64,000 nt of DNA from Arthrobacter sp. ISL-85 (GTDB taxonomy: Bacteria > Actinomycetota > Actinomycetes > Actinomycetales > Micrococcaceae), in NCBI RefSeq assembly GCF_018613675.1, contig NZ_JAGGPQ010000012.1:62001-126000 (forward strand). The letters are read 5' to 3'. How positions within the stretch are numbered: the first letter of the stretch is position 1; each line of letters starts with the position of its first letter. Under the pieces are notes generated by a model. The model was given only the letters and a program-made list of their open reading frames with translations, did no database searches and was not told the origin of the DNA. Positions 50,373-59,120 of the stretch are shown one piece after another. The translations under genes were made by a program, and so were the position numbers.

Positions 50373-52028
50373 ATGGGCAAGAATTCCGTGCCCGGTAGCC
50401 GGAAACCGGACCAGCGTACCTTTTCTCCCGTTGCCCGCGCCGTCGCTGCTGCCGGCGTGCTGGCCGCGTCCGTTTGTGCAGTGAACCTTTCTGCAGGCTC
50501 CGCAGAGCCGCCACAGTTCGCGCGTTCGGTGGCCGGAACTGGGACCACCCCGGACTCTGCCGCCCCGTTCGGAATTCCGGAAAAGTCCGGAACGGTTAAC
50601 GGCAGGGAAGCGCAAACCGAATCGACGGCGACGGCGACGGCGACGGCGACGGACCAGGTTGGAGGGGCCGCGCTTCCGCCCGCCATCCTGTCCAATCCGC
50701 AGGTCACCCTTGACTTCCCGCACACCGCGATCGGCGGCGTGGACCAGCACTCCGCGACTGCCCTGACAGTTGGCCCGGCGGGCGCGGGCAGGCCGTTGGC
50801 AGGCTTCCTGATGTCACCCCTTCAGCTACTGGACCCGAGCTCGCCGTTCGGCTTCCGGGTCAGTCCGATCAGCGGGTCAGCGGGAGACTTCCACCTGGGG
50901 CAGGATTATGCAGCCCCCTGCGGGACGCCCGTATACGCAGCAGATTCCGGTGTTGTGAGGGCAGCCGGCTGGCACCCCTGGGGCGGCGGCAACCGGATCG
51001 AGATCGACCACGGCGACGGGCTCATCACCACCTACAACCACCTGGAAGCCATCGGCGTGCACACAGGTGACCAGGTGCAGGTGGGCCAGGTCATCGCGCG
51101 CGTGGGCACCACCGGCTGGTCCACGGGCTGCCACCTGCATTTCGAGGCCATCCTGAACGGCCGCTACACCAATCCCCTCAGATGGAGCTTCCTCCAGCTC
51201 CGCGCGCTGAATCAGGCGCCTCCGGCCCAGATGGTGTCATACGTGCCCGGCGTCGGCTTATCCGGCGGCAGGATCAGCTGGACCATCCCCCTCCAGATCG
51301 ACGCGGGAGACGGACTTCCCGCAGCCGGGCTCCAGGTTTCGCCCTTCCCGCCGCTTTTGGTACCCGGCCCGGCGCCCGCGCCGGACCGGGTAACGGGCAT
51401 TGTGCTCCCTCCTCCCAACGTGCAATTGACGACGACGGAGCTGCCCCCTGCTGAAGCGGCGGCAAATGCCGCCCCGCCATCGCCCGGCCCGGTACCGAGC
51501 GATCCGTCGGCTGCGCCGTCAAGCCCGACGCCGTCGCCGACAGCTCCTAGCCCGACGCCGTCGCCCGCTGCGCCGAGCCCGACGCCGTCGCCGTCGCCGT
51601 CGCCGGCCCCCACTTCGCCGAGCCCGTCGCCGTCGCCTGCCCCCACTTCGCCGAGCCCGTCGCCGTCGCCTGCCCCCACTTCGCCGAGCCCGTCGCCGTC
51701 GCCTGCCCCCACTTCGCCGAGCCCGTCGCCGTCGCCTGCCCCCACTTCGCCGAGCCCGTCGCCGTCGCCAACCGTTGTTGCACCAGCGCCTGCTCCCGCG
51801 CCTGCACCAGCGCCTGCACCAGCGCCGGCTCCTGCACCTGCTCCCGCCCCAGCCCCCGCTCCCGCGCCGGCTCCTGCTCCCGCCCCAACGACCGCTCCCG
51901 CTCCTGCACCTACCACTGTCGCGCCGGCACCCGCTCCGATCGCGCCGCCCGCGGAACCGGCCCCAACGCCCACGCCGACACCTACTCCTACCTTGACCCA
52001 ACCAGCACCGACGGCGCCTCCGGCCTAG
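50373..52028 (+). CDS. M23-family peptidase with Pro-rich repeat tail
   Basis: A 551-residue exported protein. The N-terminus has a signal sequence (VARAVAAAGVLAASVCAVNLSAG). The LytM/M23 domain (about residues 160-270) carries the zinc motifs HLGQDYAAPCGTPVYAADSG and GCHLHFEAILNG, so it may cleave peptidoglycan cross-bridges. The last 190 residues are Pro/Ser/Thr/Ala-rich: five identical PAPTSPSPSPS units (33 bp each), an Ala-Pro run and a Pro-Thr run. Such tails cross the cell wall. ATG 50373 has GGAG 7 bases upstream. Confidence 0.9.
   Translation: MGKNSVPGSRKPDQRTFSPVARAVAAAGVLAASVCAVNLSAGSAEPPQFARSVAGTGTTPDSAAPFGIPEKSGTVNGREAQTESTATATATATDQVGGAALPPAILSNPQVTLDFPHTAIGGVDQHSATALTVGPAGAGRPLAGFLMSPLQLLDPSSPFGFRVSPISGSAGDFHLGQDYAAPCGTPVYAADSGVVRAAGWHPWGGGNRIEIDHGDGLITTYNHLEAIGVHTGDQVQVGQVIARVGTTGWSTGCHLHFEAILNGRYTNPLRWSFLQLRALNQAPPAQMVSYVPGVGLSGGRISWTIPLQIDAGDGLPAAGLQVSPFPPLLVPGPAPAPDRVTGIVLPPPNVQLTTTELPPAEAAANAAPPSPGPVPSDPSAAPSSPTPSPTAPSPTPSPAAPSPTPSPSPSPAPTSPSPSPSPAPTSPSPSPSPAPTSPSPSPSPAPTSPSPSPSPAPTSPSPSPSPTVVAPAPAPAPAPAPAPAPAPAPAPAPAPAPAPAPAPAPTTAPAPAPTTVAPAPAPIAPPAEPAPTPTPTPTPTLTQPAPTAPPA
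51602..51770 (+). repeat. 33-bp tandem repeat within the M23 peptidase gene
   Basis: Five near-identical direct copies of a 33-bp unit; ACTTCG recurs at 51612, 51645, 51678, 51711 and 51744. Each unit encodes 11 residues, so the array keeps the frame and is likely to vary in copy number between strains. Confidence 0.9.
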
Positions 52029-52080
52029 GGAATTTCCACTCCTGACCCGTACATGCGGCTCCCGGCACCGAAGGGCCTGT

Positions 52081-52593
52081 ATGAGCAACTTTTCCCCCAC
52101 ACGCAGCCTCCGGACCCTCTACCCGATCCCGCTGATCCTGAACGACGGCACCAGGACGAATTTCGGCCAGTTCAAAGGGAAAGTGGTGTTGGTGGTCAAC
52201 GTGGCCTCCAACTGCGGATTCACCCGGCAGTATGCCGCCCTGGAGGCTCTCTACGGGAAGTTCCGCGACCGGGGGTTCGAAGTGTTGGGCATTCCGTGCA
52301 ACCAGTTCGCAGGGCAGGAACCGGGGACCGACAGCGACATCACGGAGTTCTGCCAACGGAATTTCGGTGTCACGTTCACGCTGACGGCCAAGGCAGAGGT
52401 CCGCGGCAGGAACCAGCACCTGCTCTATTCCGAGCTCACCAAGTTCAAGACCGGGCTGCTGCCGGGGATGGTGAAGTGGAATTTCGAGAAGTTCCTGGTC
52501 AACCGCGAGGGGGACGTGGTGGCCCGCTTCGCCCCCACCGTTGAGCCCGACTCGGCAGAGGTCATCGACGCTATCGACTTGGCACTCGGATAA
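52081..52593 (+). CDS. Glutathione peroxidase-family thiol peroxidase
   Basis: A 170-residue peroxidase. The peroxidatic Cys45 is in NVASNCGFTRQY, with the other family residues in PCNQFAGQEPGT and VKWNFEKFLVNR. It is the cysteine (not selenocysteine) type, so reduction is probably by thioredoxin or mycothiol rather than glutathione, because actinobacteria lack glutathione. ATG 52081 has GAAGGG upstream. It follows the M23 gene by 52 bases. Confidence 0.93.
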   Translation: MSNFSPTRSLRTLYPIPLILNDGTRTNFGQFKGKVVLVVNVASNCGFTRQYAALEALYGKFRDRGFEVLGIPCNQFAGQEPGTDSDITEFCQRNFGVTFTLTAKAEVRGRNQHLLYSELTKFKTGLLPGMVKWNFEKFLVNREGDVVARFAPTVEPDSAEVIDAIDLALG

Positions 52594-52753
52594 ACGGGCG
52601 GCTGGCCGAATTTGCTCTGCGAAAGCGCAGTTCTTCTAACTTTTTCCACATCAGCAACGGCGATTCACCCCAAGTTTGCCAAATGTCTGATTGGATAAAT
52701 ATTACTGAAGGGTACAAGGGAAGAACGGCTTCCCACCGACCATAGAGGTAGCA

Positions 52754-53683
52754 ATGGAGCACATCGAGGCCGAACATCCCCGGCCACGCCACTTCCTACT
52801 CCACCTGAGTGATCCCCACCTGTTGGGAGGTCCAGAACCCCTCTACGGAACCGTCGACAGCGAAGCCAGGCTTATCCAGCTCTTCGACGAAGTCAAAGCG
52901 TCCAAAGCCAGGCCGGAGGCCGTAATCTTTACGGGCGACCTCGCCGACAAGGGTGATCCCGGCGCGTATGCAAAGCTGCGCGCCATCGTCGACCCCGCCT
53001 GTAAGGAACTCGGCGCCCAGGTCATCTGGGCCATGGGAAACCATGACGACCGGGCCAGCTTCCGTCAGGGCCTCCTCGACGAGCCCGGCAGTGAGGAGCC
53101 GGTGGACCGCAGCTACTTCATCAACGGGCTGCGCGTCATCACTTTGGACACCACTGTCCCGGGCTTCCACCATGGTGAACTGAGCGCAGCACAGCTGGAG
53201 TGGCTGGCCCGCCAGCTGGAAACCCCTGCCCCGGACGGCACCATCCTGGCCCTCCACCACCCTCCAGTTCCGTCGGTGCTGGACCTTTCGGTCCTGGTGG
53301 AACTGCGGGACCAGGCATCCCTGGCGGCAGTGGTGCGCAATTCGGATGTCCGCACCATCCTGGCGGGCCACCTGCACTACTCCACCACGGCCAGCTTCGC
53401 AGGGGTCCCCGTCTCGGTCGCTTCCGCCTCCTGCTACACCCAGGACCTGACAGTACCCGTGGGCGGAACCCGCGGGCAGGACGGCGGACAGGCCTTCAAC
53501 CTGGTGCACGTATACGAACACACCATCGTGCACTCCGTGGTGCCGATGGGCGGTGCGCCTACGGTCGGCGAGTACGTGTCTCCCGAAGAGACGGCCCGGC
53601 GGCTGGAGGCTGCCGGGGTCCGGATTCCGGAGACCACGAAGCAGCGAGGCAGCGCCAAGCTCGGCGTCCCCACCCGGCGCTAG
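52754..53683 (+). CDS. Cyclic-nucleotide-type phosphodiesterase (metallophosphoesterase)
   Basis: A 309-residue binuclear metallophosphoesterase of the CpdA/class III cyclic-nucleotide phosphodiesterase group. Metal motifs are LHLSDPHLL (D, H), [27 protein letters not shown] and ILAGHLHYS. It may hydrolyse cAMP or other phosphodiesters; known Arthrobacter relatives act on cyclic nucleotides. RBS is AGAGGTAGC. A TTGCCA...TATTAC promoter may lie near 52675-52705. Convergent with the Stealth gene. Confidence 0.88.
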   Translation: MEHIEAEHPRPRHFLLHLSDPHLLGGPEPLYGTVDSEARLIQLFDEVKASKARPEAVIFTGDLADKGDPGAYAKLRAIVDPACKELGAQVIWAMGNHDDRASFRQGLLDEPGSEEPVDRSYFINGLRVITLDTTVPGFHHGELSAAQLEWLARQLETPAPDGTILALHHPPVPSVLDLSVLVELRDQASLAAVVRNSDVRTILAGHLHYSTTASFAGVPVSVASASCYTQDLTVPVGGTRGQDGGQAFNLVHVYEHTIVHSVVPMGGAPTVGEYVSPEETARRLEAAGVRIPETTKQRGSAKLGVPTRR

Positions 53684-53737
53684 GCCGGCTCCGCAAGAGG
53701 GGCCGCCCTGCGTCGGCTGGCTCAACGTGAGGCTGGG

Positions 53738-55375
53738 CTACTTCTCCCAGGGCGCCTTGATGGGGAAGTACCTTTCCAGGAAGTCGGTCACCACCTCGGC
53801 GCGCTCGTCCGCGCTGACCTCAGGGAAACTGCCGTCGTTCAGGCAGAAGAAATCCATGTTCCGTTTTGCGAGCAGCTTGGGCAGGTACTTGAGGCCGGAG
53901 CGCATGGTGGTGTCCACGTAGCGCACCTTTGCCGCGGTCTGCGTCACGGCGCGGCCGGTGAGCAGGGCGTAGTAGTGGTAGAAGGAGTTGGTCACGGAGA
54001 TGTTGTCCGCCGCACGGAACCGGCTGGCCGCCGTCTTCCGGAACTCCTCAGGGAACTCCTCCTCCATCTGGTCCACCACGCTGCGCCGCAGGGGAGCGGC
54101 AGTGTGCTCCAGGTGGCGGGTGGTGATCCGGCCGAACCGGTTCCACAAGAGCTTGCGGTTTACCCGGGCCGCATTCTCGAACCCGCTGCGCTCGGCGTCG
54201 TTCTCGCCGAGGCCAATCCTGGTTTCCGCTTCGATGAACTTGGTGATGCCTCCGGGGGTGAAGAACATGTCCGGGCCCACCGGCCGGCCAAAGAACATGT
54301 CGTCGTTGGAGTAAAGGAAGTGCTCGGACAGCCCCTCGATATGCTGCAACTGGCATTCCACCGCCTGGGAGTTGTGCGTGGGCAGCACTGAGGGATCGGA
54401 GAAGAACTCCTCACTCCGGACGATGGTGACGGACGGGTGCTCTGCCAGCCAGGCAGGAGCGGGGGAGTCCGTGGCAATGAAGATGCGGCGGATCCAGGGC
54501 GCAAACATGTACACGGACCGCAGTGCGTACTTGAGTTCGTTTATTTGCCGGAACCGGGCCTCATGGTCGTCGCCCTCGCCCAGGACAACGCCCTGCTGCT
54601 GGGCGCGGCGGGCAGCGATGTATTCCGGGGAGCTTCCGTCCACCCAGGAGAAAACGATGTCGATGTCGAAGCTGATGTCGCTTGCATGGTCCGCAAACAT
54701 GTTCTCGATGGTGGGCCAGGTGTGGCCGTAGCGTTCCACGGTGCCGCGGACCGCATCCTGGCGCAGCAGCGTCCTGCGTGTCAGTGAGTTCTCGATGGGA
54801 AGGGTAAGCTGTTCGCCCTCGAAGGACCAGAGCTCGATCTGGACGCCGGCAGAAGCGCCGAATTCAAAGCCGCCCACCGGCTCCACCCGCGGCCGGTACA
54901 GCCGGAAGATACGTCCCTGCCGGTTGGGGGACAGCTCACCGTCCGCCACCAGGACAGAGGTCTTCTTCTTGGCGTCCACGGTCATGGAATAGAAGGGCTC
55001 GTCCCGGCACGCCTCCACCAAGGCAGCCCGAAGCTTCTTACGGTCCTTCCAGTCCAGGGCCACCACGGGCCGGTCGTTGTTGCCGCGGACCAGGAGGTAC
55101 GCAAGGCCTGCGTTGGCCAGGACGTTGCGCAGGAACAGCAGGTCTTCCACCATGGCCTGGTAGGGGGTCCTGGTGTCATTGATCAGGGCATAGCGGCCCT
55201 TGTACCGGATGACGTCAGGCCGGTTCTTGAGCCGTTGCTCAGCCGCCGCCGACGTGATCTCGGCGTGAAATTCTTCTTCCACGGACGGTTGGGCGCCGTA
55301 GTAGACCTCGTCCTGGACCGGTGCTTCTGTAATGGTTGTCTCCGCGCTGCTGGAAGTGGGCGTTCTTACCTGCAT
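53738..55375 (-). CDS. Stealth-family hexose-1-phosphoryltransferase
   Basis: A 545-residue Stealth protein that joins sugar phosphates in capsule or exopolysaccharide synthesis. Conserved regions: CR1 (IDIVFSWVDGSSPEY), CR2 (INELKYALRSVYMFAPWIRRIFIATD), CR3 (HFLYSNDDMFFGRP) and CR4 near the C-terminus. An N-terminal region of about 240 residues precedes them. No signal peptide is seen. ATG 55375 gives MQVRTPTSSS. It stands alone without other capsule genes, so its polysaccharide is unknown. Confidence 0.9.
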   Translation of the reverse strand: MQVRTPTSSSAETTITEAPVQDEVYYGAQPSVEEEFHAEITSAAAEQRLKNRPDVIRYKGRYALINDTRTPYQAMVEDLLFLRNVLANAGLAYLLVRGNNDRPVVALDWKDRKKLRAALVEACRDEPFYSMTVDAKKKTSVLVADGELSPNRQGRIFRLYRPRVEPVGGFEFGASAGVQIELWSFEGEQLTLPIENSLTRRTLLRQDAVRGTVERYGHTWPTIENMFADHASDISFDIDIVFSWVDGSSPEYIAARRAQQQGVVLGEGDDHEARFRQINELKYALRSVYMFAPWIRRIFIATDSPAPAWLAEHPSVTIVRSEEFFSDPSVLPTHNSQAVECQLQHIEGLSEHFLYSNDDMFFGRPVGPDMFFTPGGITKFIEAETRIGLGENDAERSGFENAARVNRKLLWNRFGRITTRHLEHTAAPLRRSVVDQMEEEFPEEFRKTAASRFRAADNISVTNSFYHYYALLTGRAVTQTAAKVRYVDTTMRSGLKYLPKLLAKRNMDFFCLNDGSFPEVSADERAEVVTDFLERYFPIKAPWEK

Positions 55376-55459
55376 GATAGCCCTGCCGGAGTAACGGAAC
55401 ATTTCAGGGCGAAATTGCGGCCGCGCGGGCAGAAACGGGCGACGGCGGCCGGCGCAGGC

Positions 55460-56389
55460 TTAGGCGTCCAGCGCCTCCCGCCAGGCACGCAGGAAAGCAC
55501 CGCCGGCGTCGTCGTGGATCACCGTGGGCTCCAGGCCCAGGTCAGCTGCCGTCAGCACGGGGTAAGGCTTGCTGGGCACGCCGTCCGCCGGCCGCACGTC
55601 GACATGTTTAACGGAATGGTCATTGTGGTGCAGCCAGTCCGCCATCGCGTAATCGGTGCGTGAATCGCCCACCGTCCGCCACGCCTGGGGTGTGATCCCC
55701 TGGGCCGCAAGAAGCTCTACCGCGCGGCTGGCGCCCAGGTCCTTCCCCAGCCGCACCGACTCAATGTCCGTGGAAATGATGGTGGGATCCACGCGGTAGT
55801 CCACCTCGTCGTCGGAATTCGGTGCGTGGTGGTCAAGCCGGACAACGCCCAGCCCGTGCCGTGCCATGAGTTCCATCGCCTCGGCATCGAACAGCTTCTG
55901 TTCTGCCAGGTAGTCGGCGCTGGGCACGTTGATGTGCTGCTCCACGGAAACCATGGCGCGCTTGGTCTCGTCAAAGAACATGTGGGCGGCATAGTCCTCT
56001 GCCACGAGCCGGCGGACATCGTCGCCGTATGCCGCCGGAACGGCAAGCTCCCGGTCCACATGGATGGGACCCGGGCCGGCGGAGGTATAGCTGAACCAGA
56101 CCGCGCCCTTTTCGCAGATGGCGTGGATGACGGTGCCTGCCGGAATGCCCGCCGCGATCATCGGTTCCATGACCTGCTCCCGGATAAAGGCGTCCGAGCG
56201 GCCGGTATTGAAGATGACGGGAATCCCGGCAGCTGCGAGGGCCACCAGGTCCGCGATGATGCCGGGCTTGACGTCGCGGGTCACGGGGCTGGCCACGGGC
56301 CCGTCCACGTCCAGCAGGAGCGCCAGCGGCGGTGCGGACGGCAGGCGGATTCCGGGCGCGGACACGGCAGGGGACTCGGATACTGTCAT
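55460..56389 (-). CDS. HAD-superfamily phosphatase
   Basis: A 309-residue HAD hydrolase. Motif I is LALLLDVDGPVASP (nucleophile Asp and acid Asp), motif II is FNTGRSDAFI, and motif IV is VGDSRTDYAMADWL. The large cap has the HADIIB look (sucrose-phosphate- or mannosylglycerate-phosphatase type), but the substrate is not clear. ATG 56389 lies 6 bases after CAGAAT, suggesting a leaderless mRNA. Confidence 0.85.
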   Translation of the reverse strand: MTVSESPAVSAPGIRLPSAPPLALLLDVDGPVASPVTRDVKPGIIADLVALAAAGIPVIFNTGRSDAFIREQVMEPMIAAGIPAGTVIHAICEKGAVWFSYTSAGPGPIHVDRELAVPAAYGDDVRRLVAEDYAAHMFFDETKRAMVSVEQHINVPSADYLAEQKLFDAEAMELMARHGLGVVRLDHHAPNSDDEVDYRVDPTIISTDIESVRLGKDLGASRAVELLAAQGITPQAWRTVGDSRTDYAMADWLHHNDHSVKHVDVRPADGVPSKPYPVLTAADLGLEPTVIHDDAGGAFLRAWREALDA

Positions 56390-56536
56390 GGGTCCATTCT
56401 GTCAGCAGGACCGGCGCCGTCCCGTGCGGGCGCCTGCGGACCGGGCAGTGGGGCGGATGGTCACTGTTTGGCTACAACCTGGCGTGCCCCAGCCCTGCTA
56501 CTTTCGCTGGGGCACCGCGGTGCCTACTGTGGCATG

Positions 56537-56836
56537 GTGATATTCAAAGCTGTGGGCGAGGGCCGCCCTTACCCCGACCATGGTTACAGCACTCCCAAGC
56601 AGTGGGCGTCGCTGCCGCCGCGGCCGGTGCGGCTGGACGAACTGGTGACCACCAAGCGCACCCTGGACCTGGAAGCGCTGCTGGCGGAAGACTCCACATT
56701 CTTCGGTGACCTGTTCCCGCACGTGGTGCAGTACCGGGGGACCCTTTACCTTGAGGACGGACTGCACCGCGCGGTGCGGACCGCCCTGCACCAGCGCACT
56801 GCGATCCATGCCCGGGTCCTGGTGCTCGATGGCTAG
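56537..56836 (+). CDS. Small conserved actinobacterial protein (VapB-antitoxin-like annotation)
   Basis: A 99-residue protein of a conserved actinobacterial family: IFKAVGEGRPYPDHGYSTPKQWASLPPRPVRLDELVTT, TLDLEALLAEDSTFFGDLFPHVVQ and GTLYLEDGLHRAVRTALHQR in separate blocks. Relatives are sometimes annotated as VapB-type antitoxin, but no toxin (PIN domain) gene lies next to it, so I do not accept that role. GTG 56537 is chosen: TACTGT lies 6 bases upstream and homologues begin there; ATG 56534 is one codon earlier. It overlaps the next gene by 8 bases. Confidence 0.78.
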   Translation: MIFKAVGEGRPYPDHGYSTPKQWASLPPRPVRLDELVTTKRTLDLEALLAEDSTFFGDLFPHVVQYRGTLYLEDGLHRAVRTALHQRTAIHARVLVLDG

Positions 56837-57503
56837 CAGGCGGCCAAAGGACCCCGGGGTCCTGCATGGCCACCGCGTTGTTTCCGGGCCCGAGCTGCGT
56901 GCCGCCATGGAAGCGGTCAAGGATGCCGACGAGACGGCCAGGGTTCGCCGCCGCGTGCTGCACGGGGTGGTGCTGGTCATTCTGATCGGCGTGATCGCGG
57001 CAGGGATCATCCTTGCCCTGGCCATCATCAATGGCCGGCTGAAGATACCTTCCGCCGAGCCCGCCCCGACCGCGGTGTCTTCGTGCCCGGCCTCGATGTT
57101 CGACTACACGCCTGCCGACAAGATCAACCTGAACGTCTACAACTCCACCAGCCGTCCCGGTCTTGCCCGCTCCGTGGCGGATGAATTCCTGGCACGCAAG
57201 TTCGTGGTGGGGAACGTATCGAACGTCAAGGCCGGCTACCGGGGCGTGGCCGCAGTGGTGTCGGGTGCTGCAGGACAAGCGGCGGCGTTCACGGTGCAGC
57301 GCCACGTGCCCGGATCGGATTACTTCCAGGACGGCAGGACCGACGCCAGCGTTGACGTGATTTTGGCGCAGGACTACAAGGCGCTCGTCCCGCCGGAACT
57401 GGTGGACCAGACGCCCGGGAAGCTCAGCTGCCCACGGGAGAACCGACGCACAGCGGACACGGACAAACTGCCCGTCATGCCTGCCGCCGCTCCAACGCCC
57501 TGA
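56829..57503 (+). CDS. Membrane-anchored LytR_C domain protein
   Basis: A 224-residue protein with one N-terminal membrane helix (VVLVILIGVIAAGIILALAII, about residues 46-66). The external part has the LytR C-terminal domain (INLNVYNSTSRPGLARSVADEFLARKFVVGNVSNVKAGYRG in adjoining parts). This domain is found in cell-wall glycopolymer ligases and in stand-alone proteins near them. It overlaps the preceding small gene, so the two are coupled. Function unknown; probably cell wall. Confidence 0.82.
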   Translation: MASRRPKDPGVLHGHRVVSGPELRAAMEAVKDADETARVRRRVLHGVVLVILIGVIAAGIILALAIINGRLKIPSAEPAPTAVSSCPASMFDYTPADKINLNVYNSTSRPGLARSVADEFLARKFVVGNVSNVKAGYRGVAAVVSGAAGQAAAFTVQRHVPGSDYFQDGRTDASVDVILAQDYKALVPPELVDQTPGKLSCPRENRRTADTDKLPVMPAAAPTP

Positions 57504-57517
57504 CCGACGCTGGGGAC

Positions 57518-58168
57518 TCAGCCGGCCACTGCCGGAAGCTGGGCAACCCGGAGGGGCCGGCCGCCGTCGTCGAACCTTGCACCTGCGCCCAACTGGATGA
57601 AGCGCACGGTCCGGGCTACGCGCGCCTCCAGTTCGGCGGGCTCGTCGCTGCCCCTCGCGGCGCTGGAGGACAACGTGCCCAGGATCAGCTGGGCCTGCTG
57701 GCCCGCGTCCGCCACCGGAAGGTACCCCTGCTCCATCCCGTCACGCAGGATGCCCTGCAGCAGGACGCTGAGCTCGCCCACATGGTCGGAGAGCTTGGCA
57801 AAGGACGACGGCGACAGCACCGCCCCCATGGCAGGTCCGGGCGGGAGGTGGCGGCGGCTGAGGTCAACCACTTGGGCGCGGACGTACAGGGCCAGCCGCT
57901 CGACGGGATTCTCCAGCCGGCCCAGCGATTCGCGCAGGTCGGAGAGGAATTTCTCGGTCTCGTCCAGGGCGTAGGAGATCAGGAGTTCTTCGATGTCCGC
58001 GTAGTAGTTGTAGACGGCGGTGCGGCCCACACCTGCGTGCCGGGCCACGTCCGTCATGGTCAGCCCTGGCAGGCCGTGGGTGAAAAGGAGCTCGCCGAAA
58101 GCGGTGAGGATACGGCGCTGGGTGTCCGCGCGTTGTTCGGCGTTGCTGGCCGCTGAAATCCTGGGCAT
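57518..58168 (-). CDS. TetR-family transcriptional regulator
   Basis: A 216-residue regulator. The N-terminal HTH is QRRILTAFGELLFTHGLPGLTMTDVARHAGVGRTAVYNYYADIEELL. The C-terminal domain that would bind an effector is not recognisable. ATG 58168 lies 6 bases after TAAAGT (58175-58180, minus strand), a leaderless arrangement, and GACAC...GTGTC arms (58172-58192) span that box, so autorepression is likely. It is 35 bases downstream of the DsbA/FrnE gene on the same strand; that gene may be its target. Confidence 0.88.
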   Translation of the reverse strand: MPRISAASNAEQRADTQRRILTAFGELLFTHGLPGLTMTDVARHAGVGRTAVYNYYADIEELLISYALDETEKFLSDLRESLGRLENPVERLALYVRAQVVDLSRRHLPPGPAMGAVLSPSSFAKLSDHVGELSVLLQGILRDGMEQGYLPVADAGQQAQLILGTLSSSAARGSDEPAELEARVARTVRFIQLGAGARFDDGGRPLRVAQLPAVAG

Positions 58169-58203
58169 AGAGACACTTTACCGCGATGTGTCAGTAAAAG
58201 GCG

Positions 58204-58902
58204 CTAGACCGCGCAGCCGTCCGGGCCGCAGGCCTCGGCTTCCGCGGAATTGACCAGGACCAGGGGGTTGGCGTCCTGCCACGCCTGGTGGAGGGCAGCG
58301 GCGAACGTCTCCGTGGGCTGGGCGCCGGACAACCCGAATTTCCGGTCTATCACGAAGAACGGGACCCCGCTGATCCCCAGGCCACGGGCCTCCTGGAAAT
58401 CGAACCGGACCTCGTCCGAGTACTTGTCCGTGGTGAAGAGTTCCTCCACCTCGTTGGCCGGCAGGCCCAGGCTGTGGCCCAGGGAGGACAGGTAATCCCG
58501 GTTTCCAATGTCCTTGCCGTGCTCGAAGTGGTCGCTGAGCAGGCGCTCCTTGGCCGCATCCTGCCTGCCATGGGCTGCCGCGAGGTGGATCAGGCGGTGA
58601 GCGGTGAAACTGTTGGCCACCACTACCTTGTCGAACCTGTAGTCCAGCCCTTCACCCTTGGCTTGCTCTGCCACATGCTCGAACATCTCCGAAACCTGCG
58701 GGGCCGGCATGCCCTTGCGGCTGCTCAGGTACTCCAGTTCGGTCCCGTCGTAGTGGTCCGGCAATGTTGGGTCCAGCTGGTAGCTGCGCCACACCACGTC
58801 GACAGCCTCACGGTGCGGAAATGCTGCCAGGGCAGCCTCGAACCGGCGCTTGCCGATGAAACACCACGGGCAGGCAACATCTGACCAGATCTCAATCTTC
58901 AT
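58204..58902 (-). CDS. DsbA-family oxidoreductase (FrnE-like)
   Basis: A 232-residue cytoplasmic thioredoxin-fold protein. The active-site motif is ACPWCFIGKRRFEAAL; other FrnE blocks are VVWRSYQLDP, VVANSFTAHRLIHLAAAHG and GISGVPFFVIDRKFGLSGAQP. Relatives catalyse thiol-disulfide exchange or isomerisation of aromatics. The C-terminal AEACGPDGCAV adds two cysteines. Start 58902 (MKIEIWSD) matches the family; an upstream GTG (58911) is possible. Downstream is a TetR gene. Confidence 0.93.
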   Translation of the reverse strand: MKIEIWSDVACPWCFIGKRRFEAALAAFPHREAVDVVWRSYQLDPTLPDHYDGTELEYLSSRKGMPAPQVSEMFEHVAEQAKGEGLDYRFDKVVVANSFTAHRLIHLAAAHGRQDAAKERLLSDHFEHGKDIGNRDYLSSLGHSLGLPANEVEELFTTDKYSDEVRFDFQEARGLGISGVPFFVIDRKFGLSGAQPTETFAAALHQAWQDANPLVLVNSAEAEACGPDGCAV

Positions 58903-59120
58903 GCCGTGCACAACCTGCAGGCTCCGGCCACCATTCCGGGTGCCACTATGAGATGCCCCACAAGCAGGTCTTGTGGTGGGGGCTTTCCTGCGGAATAGTC
59001 GGATCAGAGGTCAAGCAGGAGGCCCGTTCAAAGCTTAAACACCGCGGTGGATGCCCATGCCCGGTGGAGTACCGCCCGGCCAGCTGGGGAGCCCGGCCTG
59101 TCAAACCTGTGAGGCCAGGA

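Noticed and set aside
51602..51770. Regular 33-bp repeats that could suggest a CRISPR array
   Set aside because: The units are directly adjacent without spacers and are translated in frame.
51212..51973. Gly-Ala-repeat protein on the minus strand
   Set aside because: It is the complement of the Pro-rich tail of the M23 peptidase; the repeats come from that gene.
56537..56836. Toxin-antitoxin locus
   Set aside because: No toxin gene is adjacent; the label rests only on an uncertain family annotation.
58955..58983. Hairpin GCCCCACAAG with CTTGTGGTGGGGGC before the glycosyltransferase gene
   Set aside because: It resembles a terminator, but no plus-strand gene ends upstream of it and there is no T-run; the role is unclear.
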